Made by a program: the position numbers and the translations under genes
Source of the DNA: Odontocerum albicorne
Taxonomy: Eukaryota > Arthropoda > Insecta > Trichoptera > Odontoceridae
Assembly: GCA_949825065.1 (NCBI GenBank)
Contig: OX463847.1
Location: 33,507,164 to 33,571,163, forward strand
Length of the DNA: 64,000 nucleotides
Direction: 5' to 3'
Notes under the pieces: generated by a model
The model's input: the letters and a program-made list of their open reading frames with translations, nothing else
The model's database searches: none
What the model was told of the DNA's origin: nothing
Shown here: piece after piece, positions 1-10,841 of the stretch
Numbering within the stretch: the first letter of the stretch is position 1
Layout: every line of letters starts with the position of its first letter

Positions 1-339
1 ATTTTTTTTAAAGATATTTTCGATAAAAAAGAATCCTTTCAAGTTCCTAGGTAAACTAAGCTAGCAGAAGGATCTGATGGAATATTTCCCTGCAGGAGTG
101 AAGCACTTTCATGTACGCAGTTCCCCCGTTAGTACTTTACACAAAATTGGCCTTCGCTGAGAGAGGTTTATGCCACTTTCATACTTAACAATTTATATTT
201 CAATGCAATACCACAAGGATATATCTTGCATTCCCAGTGGAGAGAAATCGAAAACTGAGTTATGTATGCATTTATCGAAAACTGGGTTATGTATGATATC
301 TTCGTTAAATTTCATAATAATAATATTAAACGTAGGTTT

Positions 340-590
340 TTCATCCCCTTCAAAGGGTGATAAGAAAAATTTAAGATATTTTGGGCATGTTAAACAAATC
401 TATCAAGAAATATTGACAAAAAAAATTATAGTGAGAATGTAAGGAAACATTTTGAAAGGCGAAAATATAAAAAATCAGGGAAATCGAAGGAGCTGTATGA
501 AAACTAGTATGGATGTTGAGCAGGCGAAAGAATAATGTCGCGATTTTAACGTATGGAGCAATTTCCTCTATGCCTATCTCGAAAGGTAAT
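340..590 (+). pseudogene. NLTR-A non-LTR retrotransposon, decayed 3' end
   Basis: Remnant of the reverse-transcriptase C-terminus of the window's commonest non-LTR retrotransposon. Around 360-440 one frame reads KKNLRYFGHVKQI, matching the family's LRWFGHVERM block. At 490-585 a frameshifted stretch reads like CMKTSMDVEQAKE followed by CRDF, the family's end motif (AKDVC.DR..WRSIVSAYP). Stops and frameshifts mean it is dead. Family resemblance is from memory; the clade is not resolved. Confidence 0.6.
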
Positions 591-797
591 ATTTTTATCA
601 ACGAAATGAACCAATTATTATCTTTTTATATATATTTTTTAAATGCAAAGAAAGCTCAATCTAAAAAAACTATTTAAATAAAATACAGAAATTAACAACT
701 CAGTCATTAACTCATTAACAGAACTTAGTCTTGTGAACAAAATATTTAAATTTCAAAATTTATTATAGTTAAAATGAACAAGATGGAAGGGTCAGCC

Positions 798-923
798 ATG
801 TGTCATTTGCGGACGGACCACGGACGTTTGGTGGCTAGTATCTTTTACAGAATGGATATTGTGGAGGATCTCGGTAGCGTGTGTGGTCTGGATGATGAAA
901 TTGTAGATTATGGTTTTTTGTAG
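798..923 (+). pseudogene. LINE ORF2 C-terminal fragment (Jockey/R1/I-like)
   Basis: A 41-codon open stretch starts MCHLRTDHGRL and continues YRMDIVEDL, then VCGLDDE and a stop. This resembles the segment after the reverse transcriptase in Jockey/R1/I-type LINEs, where a block like 'LTGHGxFxxYLxRxG' precedes a Cys-rich region. Only one Cys of that region is visible. No other part of such an element lies on either side, so this is a short fossil. The assignment rests on one motif and could be coincidental. Confidence 0.4.
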
Positions 924-939
924 TCTTTAACAGAAAATA

Positions 940-1890
940 TTTAATTTACTTGACGCTATATCTTTACCAAGTCCAAGGAATGTTGCGCTTCTTTTTCCTT
1001 CGAAGAAATTTTCCACTTAAAGATTAATAGTTATTTTTTTTTATGTTTAATCAGTTGAAACCTTAAATTTTCTAAAATTATATATATTTTTAAATTCACT
1101 TTATTATATTGACTCATATGATTGCATAGAGACAATGATTTGGTTGTGCAAACACCAAATCATCCTAGAATGGGTGAATTGCATATTGAAAAAACATATT
1201 TTTCTTCTCACAATTCCTTTGGATACCTGCATAGCTATTTCTTGATTTTAAATTCTCAGATTTTATCAAATTTAACAATGAATATGTTACTTTTTAAATT
1301 AATTTAAAATATTATAATACATACTTTATTACAAAATATTGCGCAACATTAAATCTTATTTTTGAAAACTATTTCAAATATAACTTTATAAGTTTTCTCT
1401 TCAAGAATGTTACGTTGATTCACTTAGAAACATGGTAAAAATCTCTCTCTTCGAGGTTTAAAAATGAACGCGTCTCAAGTGAAGCGCCAGAGTGATTATT
1501 TTATTTTCCAGTAAAAAGCGTAGATCAGGGGACATCAATATTTTTATGAATTACATGAAAAATTAATTGAAATGAGAACAAGTGTCGAAAGAAAAAGATA
1601 TAAATTAAATAGTTTTAAGCTACCGACTTTATTTTAAGAATGAAGAAGATTTATATTTCTTTGAATTAAACGTAAGCATGAAAAAACGATTTCTTAACTC
1701 ATAATTTACTGTTCGTGAGATTCGTCTGAAAAATTAAAGTCTATTTTAGTTAACTATTCCAGACGGCTTGATGAAATTGTTTGTTTTAAAGAAATAACTT
1801 CACTTTTCTCAATTATTTCATTTTTGTTTTTTTTTAATCTACAATACAGTATTTAAAATGAGCACCGTTTTAATGGAAAGATAAAAAGTC
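940..1890. other. AT-rich stretch without recognised features
   Basis: About 950 bases of AT-rich sequence with short A and T runs. I see no repeat shared with the rest of the window, no coding signature and no terminal inverted repeats. Confidence 0.6.
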
Positions 1891-1899
1891 GAGTACATC

Positions 1900-1995
1900 T
1901 GCATTCATGCATACCATCATGCCATTTCCCTGATGGGGTAGGAGAAGATGGAGCGCCAGACTTCCATATTTCAACACACATCGAAGGTGTGCATT
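1900..1995 (-). mobile_element. NLTR-A 3' terminal fragment
   Basis: The stretch reading cctgatggggtaggag and gagcgccagacttcc, then caacacacatcg, is the reverse complement of the family's extreme 3' coding end. The same words occur in sense at 9175-9230 (gtctggcgccctgtcctctg). Short and 5' truncated. Confidence 0.6.
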
Positions 1996-2399
1996 AATAA
2001 ATTAGCCATATTTATTTATTTGAATTATCTGTAAACATTATAAATTGTTATTTGAAAGTCCTTGCTTTCATACTGTTGTATTGTAATAAAACGTTATTTT
2101 GTATGGTCCTCACATTCCATTTATATGATCGGACTACCTCTGCGCGGTATATACACGTGACATATATTGAACTTGCGCAGAATGATGACATAAGCGGTCC
2201 AATCGAGGTGCTTGAGATCTGTGATGGGCTAAACATAAAGGGTGCAAAATGATCAAATATATTCTCGTTTTCTGAAACGTCATATTATGTTTTTATATTT
2301 CTACGGGTCAAAAAGGAATCAATTCATCCTGTTCCTCACCGAGACTCAAGCCGAAATTTCTGAGGATTAAGTGACAACCATCCACTTACGAGTATTCTA

Positions 2400-2960
2400 C
2401 AGTATTTGTACCGATGCTGTACACATACACCTTCACATACTTGATTTTTCTTATTTTCTATATTTCCCTTTTTCAAAATAACATTTACTTGACCCAACCA
2501 AACATTTTTTGGTCTTCCTTTCTCACGCCTTCCACATACATTTGTTTTGTTAGTCTTTCTTCGAATATATAACAATGCAAAACGCTCCCTAAGCAAGGCT
2601 TGCGATGAAATGATCTCATTCCTTAATCATAAATTTCATATACTTGTCCTTAATAACAAGACACCCAGCTGAAGCATTCATACTCTACGTGCACATCCTT
2701 ACATATTCTTAAATCATTAGCAATTACATATACAATTCCATCAAAATCTCAACTACCACACAAAATACATGTCCTACATCTCCTTTATTATACTCTCCAC
2801 ATTATTATTATTTATTCACTCATATGCCTATGTGGACACTTTTGAAAGCTCCTCGCTTCTTGCTCTTTCGTTACATATTCGTATTATAAAAATCCCCACG
2901 TTCCTTCAGAAATGTGTTTCCCTCAGGAACTCCATGTTATTCTCCCAAATTAAAGTATGT
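2400..2960 (-). pseudogene. NLTR-A retrotransposon fragment, minus strand
   Basis: Read on the minus strand, 2440-2590 gives NVCGRREKGRPKNVWLGQVN followed by VILKKGNI, a clear match to the family's Arg-rich C-terminal region. Further 5' on that strand (2600-2960) is pyrimidine-rich sequence alignable with the copies at 26795 and 43525 (all share a word like ctcattccttaatcacaaatttcat). Stops interrupt every frame. Confidence 0.7.
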
Positions 2961-3103
2961 TTGAACTTATATGGTTAGAACCAGATTCACTACGTCGCAT
3001 CTCGTTATACGAGTATGACTAAAATCTAACTTATTTATCATTATTACCTTAAGTTCACATCTCTATTGAGATACGCACTGTAAAAATATGTCTCCACTTT
3101 CTG

Positions 3104-3300
3104 TCCTGACTTTCTTACTCTAGGTATTTAGATTATTTGCCTTTAACCTGGAAATTGTGAATTCGATCCCCGTTGTTACATACGTTTTATAAAAAGGATT
3201 TCAGGTAGGATTTTTATTAAGGCTTATTTAATACCGTTCTAGCTGGCTGGAAGAGATTGCTGTATAATAAACCCGCGAAATTGCACTGTATACTATGAAA
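3104..3300 (+). mobile_element. SINE-A copy
   Basis: tRNA-derived SINE. A decayed B box (gaattcgatccccgttg) at 3160-3175 is followed by the family body (aaggatttcag, ttaaggctta) and the tail: ctggctggaagagattgc, then taataaacccgcgaaattg and cactgtatac. The tRNA-like head is badly diverged; the 5' limit is approximate. Confidence 0.7.
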
Positions 3301-3321
3301 ATATAAAACAGCACAATATGT

Positions 3322-3500
3322 AAATATATAATAATATGAATGGTTGAAGTAAAATAGGCACTAAGTACCAAAAAAAAACTAAGTATACAGTTTCGTTTTA
3401 TATGTCATATAGAACGAAACTGCATACTTATTTTTTATCTTTTTTTTTGGTATTGTATTTAGTGCCTATTTTACTTCAACCATTCATATATTACATTTAT
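3322..3500. repeat. Foldback (inverted repeat) element
   Basis: Arms of about 75 bases are inverted copies: gaatggttgaagtaaaat with aggcactaagtacc on the left, and ggtattgtatttagtgcc with attttacttcaaccattc on the right. An inner stem (cagtttcgttt / aacgaaactg) lies around tatatgtcatat. It sits between two SINE-A copies. This looks like a foldback-type MITE; a target duplication is not certain because the flanks are simple AT sequence. Confidence 0.7.
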
Positions 3501-3607
3501 TATAGTATTTTTACTGTTACTGGTTTCGAAATTTAATTATTTGGTATTGTCACGTTTTTATAGATCTAACAAAACATTTTGTACCTCTTATATTACTGGT
3601 AAAGATA

Positions 3608-3828
3608 ACTTTCATGCCCTAGTTGGTAAGACAAGACGCTTGTCTCTCAGCCCAGAGGTTGCGGATTCGATTCTCATTGGAACCCAGATTTTCATAAAAA
3701 AATAAAAAGGATTCCAGTCATGTTTTTATTGTACTTAAGGCCTCTTTAATATCTTTCTGGTTGGTTGGAAGATATTGCCACATAGCAATAAGCCCGCCAG
3801 GTTGTACTGTATACAAAGAAACTGTTTT
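3608..3828 (+). mobile_element. SINE-A copy, near full length
   Basis: Head with A-box-like ccctagttggtaagac and B-box ggattcgattctc, followed by aaggattccagtc, ttaaggcctctttaatatct and the conserved tail (ttctggttggttggaaga, then ttgccacatagcaataagcc and cgccaggttgtactgtatac). One of the best copies for defining the family. The head carries a small duplication (aagacaagacgcttg). Confidence 0.85.
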
Positions 3829-3842
3829 TTTAGAATAGATAT

Positions 3843-3982
3843 GACCGAAGTCACAGGTATCCTTTGAACACTAGACGGAAAAACGTGCCAGTGTCGTTCG
3901 AGGGGAGTAGCACAGTGCGGGGTTCGAACCGACGACCTTCCGCACGGAAGTCCAGTGGGTTACCGCGCGGCCATGCACCTCA
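3843..3982 (-). mobile_element. SINE-C copy
   Basis: Second tRNA-like SINE family. On the minus strand it reads atggccgcgcggtaaccc, then cttccgtgcggaaggtcg and the B box ggttcgaaccccgc, then a body ending ttccgtctagtg, gtgacttcggtcatatct and attct. The copy at 52395 shares head and tail. The head cannot pair into an acceptor stem, so it is not a working tRNA gene. Confidence 0.75.
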
Positions 3983-3984
3983 AA

Positions 3985-4500
3985 TACAATATAATACAAA
4001 ATTATTATTTTTTATTATTTATTCTGTCTACGAGGCCATGTCGTGGCTGGTTTTTTTTTTTTAATAAAAGATACTTTTATTATCATTAATAATATTGCAA
4101 ATAAAAAGAAATATTATTCAATTATGTAAAATTATGTACTAAAAAATACGATAACTTGTTTTACAAATTAGGAATCTCTGCTTTAAAATATTATATAAGT
4201 CCACGAGAAAAATATCGTAACGTTTATTTCATGTATATAAAAAAACACAGAGAATTGAATAAAACAGTTTCGTTTGAATTGACTAGATAATAAATTGTTT
4301 TCCCGGATAGTTTTTCGCACAATCTCTCAACACTAATTAATCATTGCCTCGATAACGCTACTGTATTTAGAAAACACTTTGTTTGTCCAAACAAAAACAA
4401 AAAGTGTGGAAATCTAGAAACATTTTATGAAAGAGTAATAAATAGGAAAATAATATATTACTTTCCTATCAAAAAGATTGAATTAAAAAATTGGCCTGCA
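3985..4500. other. AT-rich stretch without recognised features
   Basis: AT-rich sequence with poly-T and no signal I can name before the 28-bp tandem array begins. Confidence 0.6.
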
Positions 4501-4902
4501 TAAAAATTGTCAATATTTTGATATCATATAAAAATTGACAATATTTTGATATCATATAAAAATTGACAATATTTTGATATCATATAAAAATAGACAATAT
4601 TTTGATATCATATAAAAATAGACAATATTTTGATATCATATAAAAATTGACAATATTTTGATATCATATAAAAATAGACAATATTTTGATATCATATAAA
4701 AATTGACAATATTTTGATATCATATAAAAATTGACAATATTTTGACATTATATAAAAATAGACAATATTTTGATATCATATAAAAATTGACAATATTTTG
4801 ATATCATATAAAAATTGACAATATTTTGATATCATATAAAAATTGACAATATTTTGATATCATATAAAAATAGACAATATTTTGATATCATATAAAAATA
4901 GG
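4501..4902. repeat. 28-bp minisatellite, 14 copies
   Basis: Fourteen head-to-tail copies of a 28-bp unit beginning caatattttgatatcatat, with starts every 28 bases from 4511 to 4875. Most copies are identical except for one position that alternates between aaattga and aaataga; copy 9 has gacattat in place of gatatcat. The unit is an imperfect palindrome around GATATC with CAAT...ATTG ends. There are no spacers, so it is not CRISPR-like. Confidence 0.95.
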
Positions 4903-4977
4903 TGAAAAAATAAGATAAAAAGGAGAATCACTATCACACTTGGAAAAACATTGATTTTCTCAATATTTTTTTATTGT

Positions 4978-5332
4978 GCCGAATTATGGATATTGGAAGA
5001 AAAGAAACGCAAGAAGATAAACGAATGGGAGATGTGGCACTGACGACGTATGTTGCATGTATCATCGATAGTACGGAGGACAAATAAATAAATTCTGGAA
5101 GAACTACAAATCAAATAGCGTTTGCCTTTCACTATACAACCGCCAACCCTTAGGTCTTTTGGCTTTATCATCAGATAGAATGGAAAGACTAGTGGTCAAA
5201 AAGAAAACACAAGCATCCTGATTGCAGGGCAGATCACTAACGTGATGGAGAGATCTTGTAAAAAAAGAATGCAGAAGTATAGTAGAAATGCTACTGACAG
5301 TGAAAAAAAAGAAGGGTAACATCATTTTTTGC
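4978..5332 (+). pseudogene. NLTR-B reverse transcriptase C-terminus, decayed
   Basis: One frame reads AELWILEEKKRKKINEWEMW, stop, RRMLHVSSIVRRTNK, stop, ILEELQIK, stop, RLPFTIQ, then FGFIIR. This is the known arthropod endonuclease-reverse transcriptase C-terminus (typically RRMLRVSW..RTN.SILEEL.IK.RLS...FGHI.RR). After 5220 the sequence also aligns at DNA level with the minus-strand copy at 33525 (ggcagatcacta, gtagaaatgct). Several in-frame stops show a dead copy. It begins 75 bases after the 28-bp array. Confidence 0.7.
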
Positions 5333-5433
5333 ATTTCAATCTAATATTTTCGGCATATCATGAATGACGCATTAACACGTATTAATTTACAAAACAAAAC
5401 AATCAACACTATTTATACTTGTTAAAAACTTAC

Positions 5434-5541
5434 AAAAGTTAAACACAATCCACAAGAAAAAAAGTTAAACACAATCCACAAGAAAAAGAGTTAAACACAA
5501 TCCACAAGAAAAAAAGTTTAACACAATCCACAAGAAAAAAA
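5434..5541. repeat. 26-bp tandem repeat, 4 copies
   Basis: Four copies of a 26-bp unit (gttaaacacaatccacaag plus an A run) start at 5438, 5464, 5490 and 5516. Differences are confined to the A run and one T. Confidence 0.9.
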
Positions 5542-5544
5542 AAG

Positions 5545-6285
5545 AGATTATGATGAGAATTAGATGGGAGTTAAGGACGGGGAATATTTTAAAATAAATT
5601 AAGTTTCTTTTGTATATTTTTAAATATAAATAACGATGAAGGATATTGCGACATAATATCCAAAGAGCTTTTTCACAGTTATGAGCCAAAATGTCAAATC
5701 TTGTGAGATTGGTAAAAAAAAACAATATGCCATTTTGGTAGATGTAGCTTCCAGAAATTGAAATATTGAAGTAGAATGTTTTTTTACAATGCAATAATGT
5801 AATTTACCACGTTTTACCAGGAGCGTATAGCCACTAAGTAAAGGGTGTATTTTCTCTTGACAGCGCAGCAAAGATGTCGCCGGCGTACACGCGGGTAAAG
5901 AGTGCCACTTGAAAGGTAATCTGCTCCACATTTTGTATGCAGCCTGGGAATACGGCCATGAGGAATATCAGGAAAGCATACTCCTAAGAGGCTAAGCCAA
6001 GGAAATGGAAGATGATGCACATGTATGGTACAAACACATTCATAGTACGTAATATTCAGAGATATAAGTTTTCTTCGACATGACAGCTCTTTGAAGTGTC
6101 CACTCAATGCAGCATGTAAACAGAATGTTTATTAAAATTTAAGTAACATAAGTTTGTGACGTTTTTTTTTAAATAAAAGTTAAAACTTATTATGTACCGA
6201 AAATAATAGATAGATGATCAAACATTGAATTCGTATACATTTCTTTAAAAATATGTGCAAAATAAATAGTAAAAAAATATTTAAA
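5545..6285. other. No recognised feature; some less AT-rich sequence
   Basis: 5800-6110 is more mixed in composition than its surroundings and has a 97-codon open frame on the minus strand (6107 to 5814), but I recognise no domain, splice pattern or repeat. It may be an old transposon piece. Confidence 0.4.
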
Positions 6286-6289
6286 ATTA

Positions 6290-6430
6290 AATCACGGTTA
6301 CTTTGTTTTATTCTACTGTATTTATTGCCAATCACAATGCATTTCAACACTCGCTGTGTCATCATCAGGTGAGTTGTCATGAACTGAAGTACATATTGAT
6401 TACACCATGATGTACGTCGCTGTCGAAAAA
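6290..6430 (-). mobile_element. Hammerhead-bearing retroelement fragment (Penelope/retrozyme-like)
   Basis: On the minus strand the ribozyme motif at 6372-6332 is followed by ggcaataaatacagtaga and ataaaacaaagtaac. The elements at 14.9 and 32.6 kb likewise have an 'aataaa..acagtg' stretch after their motifs, so these look like diverged members of one element class. No reverse transcriptase is nearby. The class assignment is inferred from the ribozyme only. Confidence 0.5.
6332..6372 (-). ncRNA. Hammerhead ribozyme motif, HHR-1
   Basis: Minus strand, 5' to 3': stem I UCAC (6372-6369), core CUGAUGA (6368-6362), stem II UGACAC-AGCGA-GUGUU (6361-6346, five pairs with one G-U), GAAA (6345-6342), then UGCAUU (6341-6336) and closing stem I strand GUGA (6335-6332). 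Together with the last A of GAAA the third stem is the palindrome AUGCAU, and cleavage would fall after AUU. All invariant core residues are present. Stem I is only 4 pairs and stem III very short, as in ribozymes of Penelope-like elements. Confidence 0.7.
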
Positions 6431-6499
6431 AAATGGTTTAATAATTAAATATACAGTTAAAAAATAATTCCTCCACAAGTCCGCATGGCGTACCATGTA

Positions 6500-6869
6500 C
6501 AGTGGAACCTCGGGTTACGAACTTAATTCGTTCTTTGATTCCGTTCGCGAGCCGAAATGTTCGGAAACCGAAATTCATTTTCTTGGGAGCTAATTTGAGC
6601 TTGGGAGCTAATGAGGGTTAATTTAATGCAAAATATATTTTATATATACTGTATATTATATATATAAAAAGCAAAAAAAAACGTATCAAGAACAACGACA
6701 AAGAATGTTCACAACGCGCGCACCTGAGAACAATTAATGCGTAATGCGCCCTTACAACTAATTCGTGAGCCGAGGCATTGTACGCTGGTCGAGTCAAAAT
6801 TTGTTCGGAAATTGTGTTCGTAGCCGATTTGTTCGTGACTAGAGGCGTTCGTGACCCGAGGTTTGACTG
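6500..6869. mobile_element. pogo/Tigger-like MITE, 370 bp
   Basis: Terminal inverted repeats CAGTGGAACCTCGGGT and CAGTCAAACCTCGGGT (read inwards, extending through ACGAAC) flank 370 bp, with TA on both sides (6498-6499 and 6870-6871). CAGT ends and a TA target duplication are the hallmark of pogo/Tigger elements in the Tc1/mariner superfamily. Subterminal 'ttcg' words (gttcgcgagcc, gttcgtgac) repeat inside. There is no transposase, so it is non-autonomous. Confidence 0.85.
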
Positions 6870-7089
6870 TATAACTATGTACATATGTGTATGTACATGA
6901 ATAAATAAAGATAATAAAATTATTGTATAGCACAAGGATATAAAAGATAACTGAAAAAAAATAATGACAACAGCTAAAACGATTTACGATTTAAAAAAAC
7001 TCATTCATTATTTCCTCGTTGTGGAGAAATTTCAATTGTAAAATGTACAGTTCGCTTTCTTATCTATAAATCATTTCCCAGTGCTCCTC

Positions 7090-7235
7090 TGATTTCACTG
7101 ACTTAAAACACTTTTTCTTTTCACACTTGGTCTAACCATATTTTCCTCAACCTTATACTCATTTGTACTGTAAATTTGTTTCCTTTAATATTTCATTATA
7201 CGAGTACATCACGTTAAAGCTTTACTCAAATGGTA
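7090..7235 (-). pseudogene. NLTR-A fragment
   Basis: The reverse complement contains acaaatttacagtacaaatg followed by gaaaatatggttagaccaag, corresponding to KQIYS.N then a frameshifted R-K-I-W-L-D-Q-V block. It is short, with both ends decayed. Confidence 0.5.
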
Positions 7236-7259
7236 CCTATTCTTAATGCCGTTTGAAAA

Positions 7260-8845
7260 TTCATTAAGATAATGAGTTTTTTTGACGAAAGAATGAATCG
7301 AATACCGGTAAAAGTATCAAAATATTATTTCATGTTCAGACGTCCCCAGTCAGATACAGTCTATAACCTAGTTTAATGGGGTCACGGCAAATGACAGGCA
7401 ATGAACCGGGATTCGTATAATTTGAGAGTGTCCACTTTAAATAGCAATGTTTTTTTGAATGGCTTGTTTTTTTTTATAATAAATATTTATTATGTATACT
7501 TGTCACGTAAACAAATAAATAAAACAAAATTCATTCGTTCTACATATCCAACCCATCTAGATTTGTTCTTCTTTACCATGATTTACATATTCATGAATAT
7601 ATGAATGTCCTAGAAACCGTTTATAAAAAAGTTCGAAGTTTGATCCCATCTACGAGTATAAATCACTTTTTCAAAAAAAAATTTATCACAAAAAAACATT
7701 ACTTACTAAAATAACATACAGCTTATCGAATATCGCATTACAGCGATAAATTACACCGATGCCAAAATAACAGTACATAATGTGCAGCATGCAACATTTC
7801 ATTTTAACATTATCTTCCCCATTTCTCGTCTTTCTTCACAATTACCCTCCCTATTCGATTGTTCCACACGCTCTAAGATAAAAGCTACCTCTCCAATAGG
7901 GTTTTCGACCCCTCTACTGCAGGATGCCAGCTTTATCTTGGAGTATGAAACTATCTCTACTTCTGACATAACTATCTTTCCAACACTTCAAAATGTGCAA
8001 CACTCCTTTGTTGCTGCAACTCGGAACTGTGAAATATTATAAAAGTTTATGAACTTTGGATAAAATTGTTAACAATGCATTATTTTTTATAATTTTTGCT
8101 TACACGTGTGTAAAATTCAAGTTAATGTATAAATCCGTTTGGAAGACTTAAAAAACAGATAATTTATTTTGTTTCAAATGGTTTGAAACAAATAACTTAC
8201 TTTCATTGTTACCCGGTTATGAGCTAACAAACCTTAATAAATATTTATTTTTTAATTATGTTTATACACATTTTATTATGAATTCAAACATGAAACAATA
8301 TTGCGGTGAAAAGGCACGTCGAAACCACATTATAACAGTTAACATATACTCGTATGTGTTATTATTTTGAATATGAAAACTAAATGTTCTCACACATTTT
8401 AACGTTGGTAAAAACTTTCTTCGAAATAAAAGGTTATTTAATGAAATCTTTCGGAAAATAATATATCTTATTATTGGTAGTTTACTTTCATGTGTCATTT
8501 GTCTTTATCATCAGGCACTATTGATGTTTGCTTTGCTTGTACTTTGATTTTTTTTCCTTTGCTGTAATACTTTTTACTTACGAGCAATATCAGTGTATGA
8601 GTGAAAGCATTTAACTGTCTTACTATATATATAATGAATAAAGTGATCATATATGTGTCTCAACATATACATAATAAAATTGCTATTAAGCATATTAAAC
8701 CAAAACATTGTAACAAAATTCCGTATAGAGTAGAATTTCTCCTTGTATAGAATTCACACATTCCCTTTAAAATGATATCACTTAAATTTTAGAAAATACA
8801 ATTCTGTTTCAAATTATCCGATACTGACTGATAACAACAAATACT
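7260..8845. other. AT-rich stretch without recognised features
   Basis: Nothing firmly recognisable. 7782-8042 is pyrimidine-rich and open for 86 codons, resembling the antisense texture of the NLTR-A copies, but I could not align a motif. 8295-8330 (ggtgaaaaggcacgtcgaaa) faintly recalls a decayed hammerhead and was not accepted. Confidence 0.5.
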
Positions 8846-8849
8846 TTAG

Positions 8850-9250
8850 AAATGCGTGCAGTTCGAAGACTACATGAGGGAAGAATAAATGCCAAAATAC
8901 AGAATGAAGGGTTGAATGTGAACTTAAGGTTTATTTGTTGAATAAGACGATGAAGATCACTCTGAGATAGTTTGGACATAAATAAGAAGTTAAGGAAAAA
9001 ATACATAAAACAAATATATAGTGCAAATATACGTGAAAGCCGTGAGAGAAGAAGAACGATGAAAGTATGGTTGGATCAAGCGTATTATATTAGAAAAAAG
9101 AAAACGTAGAAAGTCAAAGAAATCGTAGGGGTTGCATGATAAGGTGCATGGGTGTAGTAGAGGCAAAGGATGTGTGTTGAGATAGGAAAGTCTGGCGCCC
9201 TGTCCTCTGTCAGCACCGATAGGGAAATTGCGTGATAGTATAAATTTATG
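8850..9250 (+). pseudogene. NLTR-A 3' end, decayed
   Basis: Includes pieces of the LRWFGHVER block (ataagacgatgaagatcac, then ttggacat), the Arg-rich segment (gaaagccgtgagagaagaag, aaagtatggttggatcaagc, giving KVWLDQ) and the end motif (gcaaaggatgtgtg, ggaaagtctggcgcc). All frames contain stops. It is one of the longer sense-strand copies and helps define the family's 3' end near 9245. Confidence 0.7.
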
Positions 9251-10083
9251 TATTACCCGATATCTAAACAACATTGTTTTATGGTTTATTCATTATAGTT
9301 AAAGGAAATAACGGTTTTATTTAATAACAACCCCCTTAACACACACGAAAAATTTGTAAAAAAAACATATTTATATTGGTAACATAAAAAATACCAATAC
9401 CCTTCATACTCAAAACACAGATGTTACATTCAATAAATATTGAAACACATGTCAACGCAATCAACCAAAAAAATTTAACACAATATTATTATATTAACCA
9501 CCAGTCAAAAACACCTGTTAACACAAGAAAAATAAAGAATCAATGGTTTGTTACCAAAATATAATGGTTCGGGTAAACAATGTAATTTTTTTATGAACAC
9601 ACTAAAATCTGAACATTTCATTTGGACGTATAAATGCAAAAAAGATCCAACACACGTTTTACATATTTTAAGATATTTTGATAAATGTAAGATCTGTCAA
9701 TAACGGCTTGTACGGAGAGAACACATTTAAGACTGAATTAAAGAAACAAATAAATATTTCATTGCCTTGATATTTTCTTAAATACAATAATAAAATTACC
9801 CTTTTATGTTATTTCAAAATAACAAAAAAAATGTGAGATGGATCTTTTTAGCAAATATACGTTTATTTGAAGTTAAATAAGTCGTGGCTGTTTGCCAGCG
9901 AAACCAAACCTTTTCCTGTAGAAAGAGGATTGATCAAATATTTGAACTTTTATTTATTTAACGCATCGGTGTCTTTTTGAACGAAAAATAAATAATTTGT
10001 AACTCAGGAACAAATCTCAAGTTAAAAAGAATAAAAAATATTGTTTCAGCTCTAGAAACGTGTTACTGTTTCTTTGATTTATT
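9250..10083. other. AT-rich stretch without recognised features
   Basis: Over 800 bases of AT-rich, A-run-rich sequence. No repeat family from elsewhere in the window is seen here. Confidence 0.6.
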
Positions 10084-10345
10084 GCGCTTGGCCTAGTTGG
10101 TAAGACACTTGATGTCCACCCGGGAGTTTTGAGTTCGATTCCCGATGGTACCCAAAAAAAAACTGGTCCCAGCCTTGTAACAATACTCGCCGAGCTCGTG
10201 TTCGAGTGTTGTTGATTATAATGACAAATCGTAAGTTCCCTGCCTATTCCAGTAATTCTTAAGACCGAAGGCAATATTGTCTTCCGGCCATACCTTTCAA
10301 TATGTTTGAATCTTCGATTTGGATATGTTGAAGAGTATCACACAA
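10084..10345 (+). mobile_element. SINE-B copy
   Basis: tRNA-like head gcttggcctagttggtaaga with B box gagttcgattcccg (about 10131-10145), then a body ending aagaccgaaggcaatattgt, cttccggcc, and gatatgttgaagagtatcac. Copies at 49708 and 50626 share head, body and the tail 'atatgttgaagggcactatctcgtacca'-like end in pieces. The body and tail differ from SINE-A, so this is a separate family. Confidence 0.75.
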
Positions 10346-10359
10346 AATAAAAAGAAGCC

Positions 10360-10690
10360 GCTAAGTAGAGGCTCTCCTTTCATCGTATCCCGTATGACTG
10401 AGGATCGTGACTCCTTCGGAATGAGTAGGTGTAACCCTCACTGACGATTCTTCATCATCTGTCTTTATACTCCACAGCGCGAAGAGCACTGGTTACAGAG
10501 TGTCCAGTGACATTCTTCACTTGGTCAGTTCCAACGGGTTGGGGATTCTGCATTTCATGTAGCTGACAACCAGTATCTCGGAGTGTTCATCCTCTCTGCG
10601 AGCAATGTGCCCAAAAACCATAGTATGCATCTGAAACGTAGAGTATTTCCTGGATTCCAGTTTGAAAATATTGGTACACATTATCGATCA
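10360..10690 (-). pseudogene. NLTR-B-type reverse transcriptase C-terminus, decayed
   Basis: Minus strand reads GHIARREDEHSEILVV near 10610-10560. Pieces of VKNVTGHSVTSALRA then follow in a shifted frame, and 10450-10390 gives a stretch like IVSEGYTYSF followed by SHDPQ. This is the end of an arthropod endonuclease-reverse transcriptase (GHIARRE...VTGxSVxSALRxAxDRxxWRxIV...HDPQ). Several frameshifts. It lies directly after the SINE-B copy on the opposite strand. Confidence 0.65.
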
Positions 10691-10841
10691 CAAGATCCGC
10701 AACACCACAACTCAAACCTGTCAAAGTATTTGTCTTGGTCGCTGTTAGCAGCTAAATATCCACTTAAAATAAGAAGATAGAGAACACTTAAAACCTCACC
10801 AACTTTATTTTCGTCAGCAAGAAACAGTGGTTTTGAAATAT

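Noticed and set aside
4501..4902. CRISPR-like regular repeat array
   Set aside because: Units are directly joined without spacers, and the genome is eukaryotic; it is a minisatellite.
5814..6107. 97-codon minus-strand frame as a gene
   Set aside because: No domain and a second overlapping frame on the same strand; could be chance in a less AT-rich patch.
8295..8335. Decayed hammerhead (ggtgaaaaggcacgtcgaaa)
   Set aside because: The CUGANGA core is missing and flanks do not pair.
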